Virus record (IMG/VR): IMGVR_UViG_3300049450_000040
Span: 1 to 29,676 of that record
DNA length: 29,676 bases
From: a virus
Direction: 5' to 3' (one strand)
Under the pieces are notes generated by a model. That model had not been told where the DNA came from. It worked only from the letters and a program-made list of their open reading frames with translations, and searched no databases. The translations under genes were made by a program, and so were the position numbers. This document shows positions 14,191-19,415 of the stretch, piece after piece. How positions within the stretch are numbered: the stretch's first letter is position 1; every line of letters begins with the position of its first letter.

Positions 14191-14393
14191 GTGACACTGA
14201 GCGATTGGATTGGCTGGAATCTCAAGGCTATGCAATTCGCAGCCGTTATTGGGGACCGCGCAACCTGATCGTGTGGAAGCCCGACTGTCCCGGCTTCACG
14301 ATTCGAGAGGCAATCGACTGCGCCAAGCAACGACATATCCGCTATATCAAGGGCGGCAAACCGCTGTGGCTAATCCGCGGTCAACCGTTTTAA
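14187..14393 (+). CDS. Small 'ERLDWLE' phage protein
   Basis: This 68-residue protein (MSDTERLDWLESQGYAIRSR) opens with ERLDWLES, shared by many short phage proteins of unknown role, then IVWKPDCPGFTIREAIDCA and a basic end. It starts in an ATGA overlap with the upstream gene, so it is coupled. The C-terminal part suggests a small mixed fold. No catalytic motif. Confidence 0.65.
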   Translation: MSDTERLDWLESQGYAIRSRYWGPRNLIVWKPDCPGFTIREAIDCAKQRHIRYIKGGKPLWLIRGQPF

Positions 14394-14403
14394 GGAGTTC
14401 CGA

Positions 14404-14428
14404 ATGAGCACGCAGACACCGCAGACGG
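14404..14428 (+). repeat. Start-module repeat, copy 1
   Basis: The 25-base sequence beginning ATGAGCACGCAGACACC and ending GCAGACGG recurs exactly at 15041-15065 and 15320-15344. It contains the start codon and first eight codons (MSTQTPQT) of three different reading frames. Confidence 0.95.
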
Positions 14429-14589
14429 CATACGAGAGAGGGCATCAAGATGGGCTCATTTTCAAATGCGAGGGTCGAAGATATGGGAAACAGCATGGAA
14501 CATATCCATCGAATCCCTACCACATTTCAGACGCTCGGGCAGCCGCCTACGATTCCGGTTATGACGACGCTTGGAAGGAGCAACAATGA
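14404..14589 (+). CDS. Small protein with MSTQTPQT leader
   Basis: This 61-residue protein starts with the repeated MSTQTPQT module and then AYERGHQDGLIFKCEG, with AAAYDSGYDDAWKEQQ at the end: the 'AYxxGYxDAWxE' ending is common in short phage proteins. AAGGAG lies 6 bases before the ATG. It overlaps the next gene by ATGA. The leader octapeptide looks grafted onto an otherwise ordinary small protein. Confidence 0.65.
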   Translation: MSTQTPQTAYERGHQDGLIFKCEGRRYGKQHGTYPSNPYHISDARAAAYDSGYDDAWKEQQ

Positions 14590-14789
14590 CAAGCCCCACC
14601 CGCGAGGACTGGCATTCACTTTTGATAGAACGCGACCGTCTCAAAGCTCTGTGTGAGGAACTGGCCGGATTCCTGCGAAGGGAACGCGATTTACATACCG
14701 ATCCACAACCGGGCTTATTCACTTGGCGAGAAGCGGTATACAGGCTCCATACGGAAATTGACGCAGCCATCGCCAAGATAAAGGACTGA
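14586..14789 (+). CDS. Small helical 'RDRLKALCEEL' protein
   Basis: This 67-residue protein (MTSPTREDWHSLLIERDRLK) carries ERDRLKALCEELAGFLR, a motif repeated in the frameshifted copy at 15073 and the intact gene at 15320, so these are paralogues. The C-terminal half has DPQPGLFTW, which recurs as RQPGLWTW in the minus-strand gene at 17633. The start ATG overlaps the upstream stop and follows GGAG. Predicted helical; function unknown. Confidence 0.65.
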   Translation: MTSPTREDWHSLLIERDRLKALCEELAGFLRRERDLHTDPQPGLFTWREAVYRLHTEIDAAIAKIKD

Positions 14790-14790
14790 T

Positions 14791-14916
14791 ATGGACTTCC
14801 TTCTTTACTGTCTACCCTATCTATTAGGAGGGGCTTTAGGGTATTGGTTAATGAGTAAGAGACTTGAAAGAGAACTTCAAGAGCAGGAGCAGGATCGTTT
14901 ATTTGATCTCACCTAG
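14791..14916 (+). CDS. Tiny single-span membrane protein
   Basis: This 41-residue frame (MDFLLYCLPYLLGGALGYWL) has AAGGA five bases before the ATG. Residues 2-20 form a hydrophobic span with a GGALG packing motif; a charged helix (SKRLERELQEQEQDR) follows, so the C-terminus probably faces the cytoplasm. It lies directly after the helical 67-residue gene. Such peptides in early phage regions can act on host membrane proteins, but no function can be claimed. Confidence 0.55.
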   Translation: MDFLLYCLPYLLGGALGYWLMSKRLERELQEQEQDRLFDLT

Positions 14917-14941
14917 TAGTCACCGACAAGGAGGATTAGAC

Positions 14942-15019
14942 ATGGAAAAAGCGAAAGGCGCTCGCCACAAATGGGGCCCCGAGGATGGGCATGGTGACCG
15001 TCTATGCCTCAATGGTTAA
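14942..15019 (+). CDS. Very short basic peptide, possibly truncated
   Basis: A 25-codon frame (MEKAKGARHKWGPEDGHGDR) follows a strong AAGGAGG at ideal spacing. It ends LCLNG; related-looking phage peptides continue into a CxxC zinc ribbon here, so this may be a truncated remnant. The strong ribosome site is the main support. Confidence 0.4.
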   Translation: MEKAKGARHKWGPEDGHGDRLCLNG

Positions 15020-15040
15020 CGACATACTCGGAGAGTCTGA

Positions 15041-15065
15041 ATGAGCACGCAGACACCGCAGACGG
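15041..15065 (+). repeat. Start-module repeat, copy 2
   Basis: An exact copy of the 25-base start module at 14404. Here the frame closes after 11 codons, so the module stands almost alone in front of a broken gene. Confidence 0.95.
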
Positions 15066-15076
15066 AGAAATCATGA
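15041..15076 (+). CDS. 11-codon leader (MSTQTPQTEKS) before broken gene
   Basis: The repeat module is preceded by GGAGAG and stops at TGA overlapping the next ATG (ATGA). It would deliver ribosomes to the frameshifted gene. It may be a start module that lost its own body, or a true leader peptide. Confidence 0.35.
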   Translation: MSTQTPQTEKS

Positions 15077-15323
15077 GCATCCTGAACACAATCGAGCAGC
15101 AACGTAAAGATGCCGAGCCGAAGTCTCCCGCCTCAAGGCGCTGTGCGAGGAGTTGAGAGGGGCGCTCAAGCCACTAGCAGGAATCGAATTCACCGCCAGC
15201 GAATTAGAGCAAGAAGTAAGGCTCGGACACCCGCGAATCCTTTTCGAGAAAGGCGGCAGGATCACTGTGTATGATGTGAACATCGCCCGCGCCGCACTCA
15301 AGAAAGCCGAGGAGAAGATATGA
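15073..15323 (+). pseudogene. Frameshifted paralogue of the 90-residue gene at 15320
   Basis: The frame from the ATG at 15073 (MSILNTIEQQRKDAE) stops after 27 codons, but another phase from about 15120 to the TGA at 15321 encodes VSRLKALCEELRGALKPL and later NIARAALKKAEEKI, matching the intact gene's LRALCEELGGALTK and QIARAALKKAEQ in order. The distance from ATG to the final stop is one base short of a multiple of three, so a single-base loss near 15115-15125 explains it. A sequencing indel would look the same. Confidence 0.65.
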
Positions 15324-15344
15324 GCACGCAGACACCGCAGACGG
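15320..15344 (+). repeat. Start-module repeat, copy 3
   Basis: An exact third copy of the 25-base module, forming the start of the intact 90-residue gene and overlapping the stop of the broken paralogue. Confidence 0.95.
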
Positions 15345-15592
15345 AAGTATCAGGAATATCCCTACAAGTGAAAAACGGCCGCACTATCGGCGAAGTCATC
15401 GAGGAATTGGAAACCGACCGCGATCGCCTCCGGGCGCTGTGCGAGGAGCTGGGAGGGGCGCTCACGAAGGTCGCCAATGATATGAGCAAATGGCACGGAG
15501 ATGGAATAAGCCCAGACGAATGGAAATTAAACGAATGGGAGCAAATCGCCCGCGCCGCACTCAAGAAAGCCGAGCAAGCCCCTAAACCTTAA
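15320..15592 (+). CDS. Helical 'RDRLRALCEEL' protein with MSTQTPQT leader
   Basis: This 90-residue protein begins with the repeated octapeptide, then a coiled-coil segment (GEVIEELETDRDRLRALCEE), a middle part with Trp (SKWHGDGISPDEWKLNEWE) and a tail QIARAALKKAEQAPKP. GAGGAG is well spaced from the ATG at 15320. It is the intact member of a three-gene family with 14586 and the broken copy before it. Small helical phage proteins of this type have no known role. Confidence 0.7.
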   Translation: MSTQTPQTEVSGISLQVKNGRTIGEVIEELETDRDRLRALCEELGGALTKVANDMSKWHGDGISPDEWKLNEWEQIARAALKKAEQAPKP

Positions 15593-15606
15593 GACTTGGG
15601 TGAACC

Positions 15607-15828
15607 ATGAAGAGTCAAAAGCTTTACTGCCTGCAAGCGCCTTCAGGGACATTGCTTACATGGACCGCGACAACCACATATCAGGGTACTTGGGGAATAA
15701 GTTATGGATACGTTGCGAGCAAAATCCCTGGATTCAATCAGAAGTATTGGAAACGGTGGACACCATCCATCCGCGCAGCCAGGAAAGCGGGATGGAAGGT
15801 CGTCAAGGTGAAAGTTTCTCCAGCCTAA
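15607..15828 (+). CDS. Small aromatic-rich basic protein, unknown
   Basis: This 73-residue protein (MKSQKLYCLQAPSGTLLTWT) reads as beta strands with many Tyr and Trp (YQGTWGISYGYVASK), then a helix (SIRAARKAGWKVVKVKV), like a small surface or nucleic-acid-binding fold. It is the last gene of the plus block and overlaps the end of the convergent NinG gene by 26 bases. The ribosome site is weak (GGTG). A frame starting 7 bases earlier in another phase lacks this character and was set aside. Confidence 0.55.
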   Translation: MKSQKLYCLQAPSGTLLTWTATTTYQGTWGISYGYVASKIPGFNQKYWKRWTPSIRAARKAGWKVVKVKVSPA

Positions 15829-16219
15829 CCCTATACTCCTCGCACTTCGCTTCGAGTTCCCCGCGAGTCCATTTCTTGACCTGATGCGCCTGTAGGAGTT
15901 TCAACTCCCACCATTGCATGTCGCGCTCCTGGATAAGCTTGGTAGCGAAGATATGGTGCGCCCCCCTCTTCCATATGTTGCACTGCACACATTGAGGTCT
16001 GATGATCTCCTCATCGAGGAGCAAAACCCCCGTCCTGCCTGGAATAGCGTGTCCTGCCTGAAGTTCTGAAATCCTGTGTTCCGCCCCGCAGGTATAGCAA
16101 AGAGCACTACCCTCCGGACCAGCCGAACGCCTGATTAACAGACTCAGAAGCTTCCAGGCTCGTTTCTTCAAAGCGGAGAGGCTAAGCTGCTTTTTGCGTT
16201 TGATATCTTTTCTTCGCAT
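15803..16219 (-). CDS. NinG/Rap-like recombination nuclease
   Basis: This 138-residue protein matches lambda NinG (Rap), a structure-specific endonuclease of phage recombination. Two zinc-finger pairs, CYTC (41-44) and CVQC (77-80), flank QAGHAIPGR with His57, and the second pair sits in RPQCVQCNIWKRGAHH, the family's HNH-like core. Lambda NinG is about 204 residues; this form is shorter, with a basic N-terminal helix (RRKDIKRKKQLSLSALKKRAWKL). The ATG at 16219 lies inside the HNH gene upstream. With NinB and the Rad52-like protein it makes a full phage recombination set. Confidence 0.85.
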   Translation of the reverse strand: MRRKDIKRKKQLSLSALKKRAWKLLSLLIRRSAGPEGSALCYTCGAEHRISELQAGHAIPGRTGVLLLDEEIIRPQCVQCNIWKRGAHHIFATKLIQERDMQWWELKLLQAHQVKKWTRGELEAKCEEYRVRLEKLSP

Positions 16220-16604
16220 AGTCAAGAGCGCAGGCTTTACATCTGCGGCCAGCTGTTGAAAGATAGGTATTGTTTGCGGTAAATTCGTGGCCTTTGGGGC
16301 AATGAGTCCACAATCGCTTCGGATTCCGCGCCGAGCGACCCTTGCGGACTTGATCGTCAGAATTGTCTTGCGCCGTTCCTACCCAAAGATGGTCTGGATT
16401 GACACATTCCGGAGTATCACACATATGGCAAACGAATAGCCCAGTAGGAATCGGTCCCTTGAATAATCGCCATGCAGCACGGTGCGCCGTTCCACCCTTC
16501 CCGTCTCGCCAAGTAAACCACCCATATCCATGCCCGTTTTGAGTTCCCTGCCAAAGCCAGCACCCGTTAGGATGCTTGAATACCTTGTCCATAAATCGTT
16601 CCAT
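16182..16604 (-). CDS. HNH endonuclease with C-terminal zinc ribbon
   Basis: This 140-residue protein (MERFMDKVFKHPNGCWLWQG) is a typical phage HNH nuclease of the HNH_3 group: CWLWQG, HRAAWRLFKGPIPTGL, then VCHMCDTPECVNPDHLWVGT with the H-N-H residues and DNSDDQVRKGR. A second domain, HCPKGHEFTANNTYL...RRCKACALDY, has paired Cys/His likely to bind zinc. Such genes are usually free-standing homing nucleases. I chose ATG 16604 (GGAAG upstream); a GTG at 16634 would add ten residues. It overlaps NinG by 38 bases. Confidence 0.88.
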   Translation of the reverse strand: MERFMDKVFKHPNGCWLWQGTQNGHGYGWFTWRDGKGGTAHRAAWRLFKGPIPTGLFVCHMCDTPECVNPDHLWVGTAQDNSDDQVRKGRSARNPKRLWTHCPKGHEFTANNTYLSTAGRRCKACALDYAKKRYQTQKAA

Positions 16605-16678
16605 CCGGCTTCCAGAGCGCACAGATTTACTCACAAGACGGGGCCTTCCTGCCCTGTGTTCGCCTGCCTGGAGCGTTC

Positions 16679-16879
16679 CTAGAGCGTTTGGGCATGGGTT
16701 TTACACCGCTTCCTAAGCTTATACTTGTCCTTCCAAGCACGTTCTTCTTCCCTCGACCACAAGACGTTAGAGGTCTCAGACTGGAAATTCACTTTGTTGA
16801 TGTGTCTCACCACACAAGAGGCTTTGAGCCTTGCTAAGATGTCTAGAACTTCAATGGGAGGGTGGAGGGCGTCAATCAT
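16679..16879 (-). CDS. Small basic protein, unknown
   Basis: This 66-residue protein (MIDALHPPIEVLDILARLKA) has a helical first half and a basic second half (SREEERAWKDKYKLRKRCKT). Its ATG overlaps the methyltransferase stop as ATGA, so it is coupled. No motif is recognised. Confidence 0.55.
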   Translation of the reverse strand: MIDALHPPIEVLDILARLKASCVVRHINKVNFQSETSNVLWSREEERAWKDKYKLRKRCKTHAQTL

Positions 16880-17397
16880 TTAGTCTCCAAAAAGTAGTGT
16901 TTCTCCTTCCACGATTCCCAAGCGCGCAAGACAGCTCCAGTCCCTGGGAATAGGTCGAATAATTCATCTTGCGGCTCGGCCCCCACTACTTCAAAAGCCC
17001 ATTGGCAGACGCGCTCAGGCTTCACGCCCGTTAGCCCGCGTTCCATCGTTATCGGCTCGTCAATCCAATCCCGCATGGTGATTCGATGACTTACAACAGG
17101 TTTTCTAGCAGCCTTCACGATTACCGGCTCCCAAGCATAAGCGACCGGGACATTCGGCTTAAACGCCGCGAATGGTTTAGTCCACGCCATCACCCTGACT
17201 TCCAAAGGCAACCATTGAGAGATTTGAAGTAAGCCGGGGGAGGAAGTGTGCAGAATCCACCCGTCATATTCATAATTGAGCTCGGAAATGAGTGCTTTGT
17301 GGTCTACTTCCCCAGCGTAATCGGGATGATCCTTATAGAGATGAGCGCACCCCGGATAGGGAGGGTCCGCATAAGCAATTTTGGCTATAGGCCGCAT
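16876..17397 (-). CDS. DNA N6-adenine methyltransferase, phage type
   Basis: This 173-residue enzyme has the catalytic ADPPYPG (residues 10-16) and the SAM-binding FDLFPGTGAVLRAWE (147-161), in an order with DPPY first. Between them are YDGWILHTS, KPFAAFKPNVPVAYAWEPVI and GVKPERVCQWAFEVVGA, a set found in short phage adenine methylases. It should methylate adenine in a specific DNA site, perhaps to evade restriction. The ATG at 17397 is preferred; a TTG at 17436 would extend it into the HTH gene. No partner nuclease gene is adjacent, so it is an orphan methylase. Confidence 0.85.
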   Translation of the reverse strand: MRPIAKIAYADPPYPGCAHLYKDHPDYAGEVDHKALISELNYEYDGWILHTSSPGLLQISQWLPLEVRVMAWTKPFAAFKPNVPVAYAWEPVIVKAARKPVVSHRITMRDWIDEPITMERGLTGVKPERVCQWAFEVVGAEPQDELFDLFPGTGAVLRAWESWKEKHYFLETK

Positions 17398-17636
17398 ATA
17401 AATCCAAATCCTGGGATAGGCTCGCACAATAGCCAATATTCAGAAACGTATGCGCCCGGCGTCTCTATGGTCTTGGATTCGATCTGCCACCCCAACCGTC
17501 TTAAACGCCCGCACTCTTGGCTGAGAGCGAATACTCCGTGTCTTTGAAGAGCGAGGGCTACTGTCAAGTGCTCTCCGGAGAGAAGGGCTTCTAGGATTCT
17601 GTTGGTCTTACGGGCGGTGGGGAATTGTTGGGTCAT
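17385..17636 (-). CDS. Small helix-turn-helix DNA-binding protein
   Basis: This 83-residue protein (MTQQFPTARKTNRILEALLS) contains LTVALALQRHGVFALSQECGRLRRLGWQI, the core of a short winged helix-turn-helix family common in phages. It would bind DNA as a local regulator. The ATG at 17636 overlaps the preceding stop (ATGA). A farther start at 17693 would overlap the preceding gene almost wholly, so it is not used. It overlaps the methyltransferase start by 13 bases. Confidence 0.72.
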   Translation of the reverse strand: MTQQFPTARKTNRILEALLSGEHLTVALALQRHGVFALSQECGRLRRLGWQIESKTIETPGAYVSEYWLLCEPIPGFGFICGL

Positions 17637-17788
17637 TCGAGAATTTCCAATAATTCGCGCATTCTGTCCCCCATCATCAACTGCCAAGTCCATAATCCAG
17701 GCTGTCGGTCAGCGAGCAAATCCTTCAATTTCAATACCACGGCTTCAAGTTCATCCAAGTCGATCACGCGCTCGTCAACAGTTTCCAC
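17633..17788 (-). CDS. Small acidic helical protein
   Basis: This 51-residue protein is GTG-started (VETVDERVIDLDELEAVVLK) with GGGAGG upstream. It carries RQPGLWTWQLM, also seen as DPQPGLFTW in the plus-strand gene at 14586, so the two share a small module. It ends in ATGA with the HTH gene. The start and its ribosome site are part of a direct repeat also found at the next gene boundary upstream. Confidence 0.6.
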   Translation of the reverse strand: METVDERVIDLDELEAVVLKLKDLLADRQPGLWTWQLMMGDRMRELLEILE

Positions 17789-17957
17789 ACACCCTCCCTA
17801 CCAATTCCGCCGCTGTCCTGAACGCCCAAGCCTGACCTTTGTATTTCATCGACCACGGCCAGAGGGAACATCTGGCGGATTCTTCGTTATCTTCTGCGAA
17901 ACAGTAAAGCCACTCAACCGCTGTTCTAGGGGGACTGCCGAATCTAACAGTTTCCAC
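17775..17957 (-). CDS. Unknown 60-residue protein between direct repeats
   Basis: This GTG-started gene (VETVRFGSPPRTAVEWLYCF) has GGGAGGG upstream. It ends GRVCGNC, the same seven residues that end the zinc-ribbon gene before it, although it has no other zinc motif. Start and end both fall in the 23-base direct repeats at 17946 and 17777, so the gene is a cassette bounded by repeats. The middle (SARCSLWPWSMKYKGQAWAFR) is aromatic. The function is unknown. Confidence 0.55.
   Translation of the reverse strand: METVRFGSPPRTAVEWLYCFAEDNEESARCSLWPWSMKYKGQAWAFRTAAELVGRVCGNC
17777..17799 (-). repeat. Gene-boundary direct repeat, copy A
   Basis: This 23-base sequence (plus sense AACAGTTTCCACA, one variable base, ACCCTCCCT) matches copy B at 17946-17968 with one mismatch. 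It holds the end of one gene (..RVCGNC stop), the ribosome site and the start of the next. Confidence 0.9.
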
Positions 17958-18297
17958 ATACCCTCCCTTTTCTACTGTGAATGAAACCCGCCTCTAAGGA
18001 TCGTCCACAAGAGGCACAAATTGGAGCGGGGATAGGCGCGCTAGCCACGCCGCTACCTTCACTTGGCAGCCTAGAAGTACCCCCGCGTTGAGCATGTCCA
18101 TTGAGATAGACCGTTGTCCATCCTTTTTCGATAGATTCTTTCAGCACGTCAATCGGGTTAGCTCCTACTTCTACCCGCCACTTCTCCAGCTTGCACAGAA
18201 TAAGTGTTTCAGCATACTCCGTTAGAGGGGCGCGTTTCTTCTTTCTCATCTTTCTGAATTCCTCCCACAAGGAAGAAGGTACAGAATCAGGAAGCAT
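17944..18297 (-). CDS. Replication-protein C-terminal-like domain with zinc ribbon
   Basis: This 117-residue protein begins MLPDSVPSSLWEEFRKMRKK. Its first 70 residues (VPSSLWEEFRKMRKKKRAPL then ILCKLEKWRVE and NPIDVLKESIEKGWTTVY) resemble the C-terminal helical domain of phage replication-initiation and DnaT-like proteins ('W.eFv.mR.k...plT.ya..l...kL' and 'vle.Si.nGw.glf'). Here it stands alone and is followed by a zinc ribbon, ICASC ... VCGNC. It may help load or regulate the replisome. The ATG at 18297 has GGTGGTGAC upstream. The assignment of the domain is from memory. Confidence 0.65.
   Translation of the reverse strand: MLPDSVPSSLWEEFRKMRKKKRAPLTEYAETLILCKLEKWRVEVGANPIDVLKESIEKGWTTVYLNGHAQRGGTSRLPSEGSGVASAPIPAPICASCGRSLEAGFIHSRKGRVCGNC
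17946..17968 (-). repeat. Gene-boundary direct repeat, copy B
   Basis: The partner of copy A, 169 bases away, at the junction between the 117-residue zinc-ribbon gene and the 60-residue gene. Confidence 0.9.
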
Positions 18298-18298
18298 G

Positions 18299-18505
18299 TC
18301 ACCACCCACGATAATCCTGGTGTCCAAATTGGAGAGAGATCGAATAGCCGAAAAAACCTAGAGTCAAGACCAACATAGTCAGACCATGAGGATTTTCAAC
18401 TCTCGTTACCGAACCCCAGAAGATTTGACCGCCAAAACCCCATGCCTTGGCATCCCTGAATCCATCCTTGGCCGCCATTGTCATTTTTCGGGTTACATCT
18501 TCCAT
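18299..18505 (-). CDS. Small membrane protein, unknown
   Basis: This 68-residue protein (MEDVTRKMTMAAKDGFRDAK) has one clear membrane span, LTMLVLTLGFFGYSISLQF (residues 42-60). The ribosome site is GTGGGAGGGTAG, well placed before the ATG at 18505, the same GGGAGGGT found at the two following start sites. It may face the membrane with a long N-terminal cytoplasmic part. The function is unknown. Confidence 0.6.
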   Translation of the reverse strand: MEDVTRKMTMAAKDGFRDAKAWGFGGQIFWGSVTRVENPHGLTMLVLTLGFFGYSISLQFGHQDYRGW

Positions 18506-18551
18506 CTACCCTCCCACAGACTTAGAGGTACGCTTGGAGGAAGAACAGAAC

Positions 18552-18737
18552 TCACAAAGCCTTCCAATTCTCAAGATAGGCTTTCAAATGTCCAGCAACT
18601 TTGGTCGAATAGTTATCCCCAGATAGAGCAAAACCAATGGCATCTAGCCTAGCAAGTATCAATGCGCACCTCATCTCGTTTAGATAGATTTGGCTTGCTT
18701 TAGGTTTTGACCTTGCCTTACGCTTTGGACGTTTCAT
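18552..18737 (-). CDS. Small basic helical protein
   Basis: This 61-residue protein (MKRPKRKARSKPKASQIYLN) has a strongly basic N-terminus and two helices (EMRCALILARLDAIGFAL, KVAGHLKAYLENW). Its ATG overlaps the upstream stop. The charge pattern suits nucleic-acid binding, but no domain is recognised. Confidence 0.6.
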   Translation of the reverse strand: MKRPKRKARSKPKASQIYLNEMRCALILARLDAIGFALSGDNYSTKVAGHLKAYLENWKAL

Positions 18738-18916
18738 TTCTGTTTCCTAGGAAGATGACCTAGCCAACCTTGCAATTCCTTCGGCAACCATTGTTTGAAA
18801 TCTTTGAGGTCTAGCCCATCTGGGCAGTACCATTTTTTGATTGCTGGGTCCCACCGCGCGCCCCTCGCCTTAGCTGAATCTTTCTTGTCGAAGGGGACAT
18901 CTAAAATTGTCTTCAT
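18734..18916 (-). CDS. DUF5710-type small protein
   Basis: This 60-residue protein (MKTILDVPFDKKDSAKARGA) matches the DUF5710 pattern: VPFDKKDSAKARGARWDPAI, then KKWYCPDGLDLKDFKQWLP. This domain is often joined to DNA-primase or nuclease proteins in plasmids and phages; its action is unknown. It is the first gene after the non-coding island at 18917-19274, with GGGAAAGACGAA before the ATG. Confidence 0.8.
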   Translation of the reverse strand: MKTILDVPFDKKDSAKARGARWDPAIKKWYCPDGLDLKDFKQWLPKELQGWLGHLPRKQK

Positions 18917-19093
18917 TTCGTCTTTCCCAAACCGTTAGACCTTATAGGGTGGAAGCCCAGCCCAGAAGTTTTAGCATCAGCAATACATTCCACCCTGCCG
19001 GGTCCTAAGGTTATCGGTAGCCCGGACTTTTGAATCTGCCCTATTCTTCCACGCTGCTGGGCAGCACTTTGTATCGTCTGGAGTACGGCTCAG
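18917..19093 (-). other. Non-coding hairpin-rich stretch
   Basis: No convincing gene lies here. Three inverted repeats are seen: GGGTGGAA/TTCCACCC (18947-18954 with 18988-18995), CCGGG/CCCGG (18998-19002 with 19021-19025) and CTGCCC/GGGCAG (19036-19041 with 19059-19064). It follows the RNA terminator at 19094-19119 and precedes the DUF5710 gene. It could be an untranslated leader, a second RNA or an origin-like region. Confidence 0.5.
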
Positions 19094-19119
19094 AAAAGGA
19101 AAACGCCCTTTGAAGGACG
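19094..19119 (-). terminator. Intrinsic terminator of the predicted RNA
   Basis: The minus strand reads CGTCCT, loop TCAA, AGGGCG (6 bp with one G-U pair), then TTTTCCTTTT. A hairpin plus U-rich tract marks transcript release toward lower coordinates. Confidence 0.6.
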
Positions 19120-19241
19120 GGCTACGGGTAACGGTAGGGGAACGCGGAGGGAGGATTCCGCAAAGCCTGGCCATAACCCGCCCATCAAAAGGCGTCTGGT
19201 CTGCGTTCCACATGCCGTTACGCATGGCTCTTTTACCGAGC
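19094..19241 (-). ncRNA. Predicted small structured RNA (~148 nt), not in any known family I recognise
   Basis: On the minus strand a consensus-like promoter precedes a run of hairpins and ends in an intrinsic terminator, with no convincing gene in between. In order 5'-3': GCUC(GGUAAAA)GAGC at 19241-19227, CAUGC(GUAACG)GCAUG at 19226-19211, GCGGA(AUCCUCCC)UCCGC at 19161-19144, CUAC(CGUUACCC)GUAG at 19137-19122, then the terminator. Loops two and four contain GUAACG and CGUUAC, perfect complements. The third loop contains CCUCCC. The first hairpin begins at the predicted +1. An open frame of 120 codons crosses the region but includes the terminator and has no recognised domain. Confidence 0.5.
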
Positions 19242-19247
19242 ACCGTC

Positions 19248-19278
19248 ATTTTAGCCCATAACTGCGTTTGTGTGTCAA
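19248..19278 (-). promoter_or_regulatory. Sigma70-like promoter for the predicted RNA
   Basis: The minus strand has a perfect TTGACA (19278-19273) and TAAAAT (19253-19248). The 19-base spacer is long, which lowers confidence. The expected start is near 19241. The -35 box overlaps the stop codon of the small gene at 19275. Confidence 0.5.
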
Positions 19279-19415
19279 GTGGGAAGCTTCGGCAACGGCA
19301 TCCAGTGAGTGACTTGGTGCCGTTCCATCCAACTCTCATTTATGGAATCTCCGTCCTCGGCGTTGGCTCGGTCATTGTGGCCTCCACAGCAGTGCGAGGC
19401 AGAGTAGTGCGACAT
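19275..19415 (-). CDS. Small frame with DUF551-like end (possibly a remnant)
   Basis: This 46-codon frame (MSHYSASHCCGGHNDRANAE) ends in ERHQVTHWMPLPKLPT, which matches the closing 'VTHWMPLPxxP' of the DUF551 family, common in phages. The usual first part of DUF551 is missing and the N-terminal half overlaps a membrane-peptide gene in another phase, so this may be a decayed or rearranged gene. No strong ribosome site is seen. Confidence 0.35.
   Translation of the reverse strand: MSHYSASHCCGGHNDRANAEDGDSINESWMERHQVTHWMPLPKLPT

Noticed and set aside
19000-19045. tRNA-like piece on the plus strand (D-arm-like GGTTATCGGTAGCC and a loop CTTTTGAAT)
   Set aside because: No acceptor stem or T-arm can be paired around it and the anticodon stem has a mismatch, so it is not a tRNA.
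18977-19339. A 120-codon minus-strand frame (MRVGWNGTKSL...)
   Set aside because: It crosses a promoter, four hairpins and a terminator, shows no known domain and has erratic composition (many Arg, Pro, Cys). A GGAG 9 bases upstream keeps it possible, but the RNA reading explains more.
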